The position numbers and the translations under genes are program-made. A DNA stretch of 6,585 nucleotides, from positions 1 through 6,585 of the forward strand of contig JAUIBJ010000212.1 in the NCBI GenBank assembly GCA_030428025.1. The letters are read 5' to 3'. Origin of the DNA: Alphaproteobacteria bacterium (lineage in GTDB: Bacteria > Pseudomonadota > Alphaproteobacteria > Rhodobacterales > Rhodobacteraceae). This document shows positions 6,174 through 6,585 of this stretch, piece after piece. Position 1 is the stretch's first letter. The number at the start of each line of letters is the position of its first letter. The notes below the pieces were generated by a model that was not told the origin of the DNA, made no database searches, and was given only the letters and a program-made list of their open reading frames with translations.

Positions 6174-6585
6174 ATGACGACCATTTGGGCGAAACGGGCC
6201 CTGACGGCAGAGGGCTGGCAGGAGGATGTGGCGGTGAGTCTTGACGCGGCGGGGCGCATCCGCGCGGTGACACCGGGCCAGCCCGCCCAGAGCGAGCGCG
6301 TCGATATCCTGCTGCCCGCGCCGGTCAATGCCCACAGCCATGCCTTTCAGCGCGCCATGGCGGGCCTCACCGAACGTCGCGGCCCGGGGGGGCGCGATTC
6401 CTTCTGGACATGGCGACAGCTGATGTTCCGGTTTCTCGACCGGCTGACGCCCGATCATGTGGAGGCCATCGCCGGTTTCGTGCAGATGGAGATGCTGGAG
6501 GCGGGTTACGGCACCAATGTCGAGTTTCATTACCTGCACCATCAGCCGGGCGGCGCCCCCTATGACGATCTGGCAGAGATGAGCG
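6174..6585 (+). CDS. hutF: Formimidoylglutamate deiminase HutF, 3'-partial
   Basis: HutF is an amidohydrolase-superfamily metalloenzyme that converts N-formimidoyl-L-glutamate to N-formyl-L-glutamate and ammonia in the five-step histidine degradation route, ahead of HutG. The first 137 codons are present; the family is about 450 residues, so roughly two-thirds lies beyond the window. Visible landmarks are the N-terminal beta segment (WAKRALTAEGWQEDV, 5-19) and the metal-binding HxH in NAHSHAFQRAMAGL (52-65, H54 and H56). FWTWRQLM (77-84) and the VEFHYLHH strand (116-123) follow, all typical of HutF rather than of generic N-terminal amidohydrolases. The start at ATG 6174 gives the expected N-terminus; GGCGGA at 6161-6166 is a fair ribosome binding site seven bases away. 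The separate promoter and operator just upstream suggest hutF leads its own operon, probably followed by other hut genes. Confidence 0.93.
   Translation, partial: MTTIWAKRALTAEGWQEDVAVSLDAAGRIRAVTPGQPAQSERVDILLPAPVNAHSHAFQRAMAGLTERRGPGGRDSFWTWRQLMFRFLDRLTPDHVEAIAGFVQMEMLEAGYGTNVEFHYLHHQPGGAPYDDLAEMS

Noticed and set aside
1..6585. Search for CRISPR repeats, tRNA genes, insertion-sequence ends and attachment sites
   Set aside because: No regularly spaced direct repeats, cloverleaf candidates, transposase fragments or terminal inverted repeats were seen. Composition is uniform across the genes, giving no sign of recent transfer.

Overview
The window is about two-thirds GC or higher, and every supported gene lies on the + strand. 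Codon use is strongly G/C-ending. The histidine pathway variant (formimidoylglutamate deiminase, HutF) and the protein styles fit an alphaproteobacterium of the Rhodobacterales (Rhodobacteraceae/Paracoccaceae) type. That assignment is inference; the window has no rRNA or other lineage marker.

Positions 1-5379 hold four tightly spaced genes that look like the downstream part of one operon whose start is not seen. In order they are: (1) an open-ended gene whose product joins the end of a repeat-type, probably beta-propeller, domain to a complete extended short-chain dehydrogenase/reductase (SDR) domain; (2) a TPR-repeat protein; (3) a stand-alone extended-type SDR whose start overlaps the TPR stop codon by four bases; (4) a 608-residue protein made of two SDR-like Rossmann domains in tandem, an extended-type one followed by a retinol-dehydrogenase-like classical one. 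The three SDR genes therefore carry four Rossmann domains. Only the first keeps both the glycine-rich nucleotide motif and the YxxxK catalytic pair. Gene 3 keeps the glycine motif but has lost Tyr and Lys. Both domains of gene 4 have lost Tyr and Lys, and the second has also lost all its motif glycines. One active SDR, several apparently non-catalytic SDR relatives and a TPR protein in one transcription unit is the most unusual thing in the window. I do not recognise it as a described system, and its substrate cannot be read from the sequence.

Positions 5422-6102 encode an SRAP (YedK/HMCES-type) abasic-site-binding protein with all expected active-site residues. From 6174 to the window end runs the start of hutF. 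The 71-base gap before it contains a perfect 8-bp inverted repeat overlapping a good sigma70-like promoter, which is probably the operator of a hut operon running out of the window. I see no tRNA, rRNA, CRISPR array, insertion sequence or convincing Rho-independent terminator.
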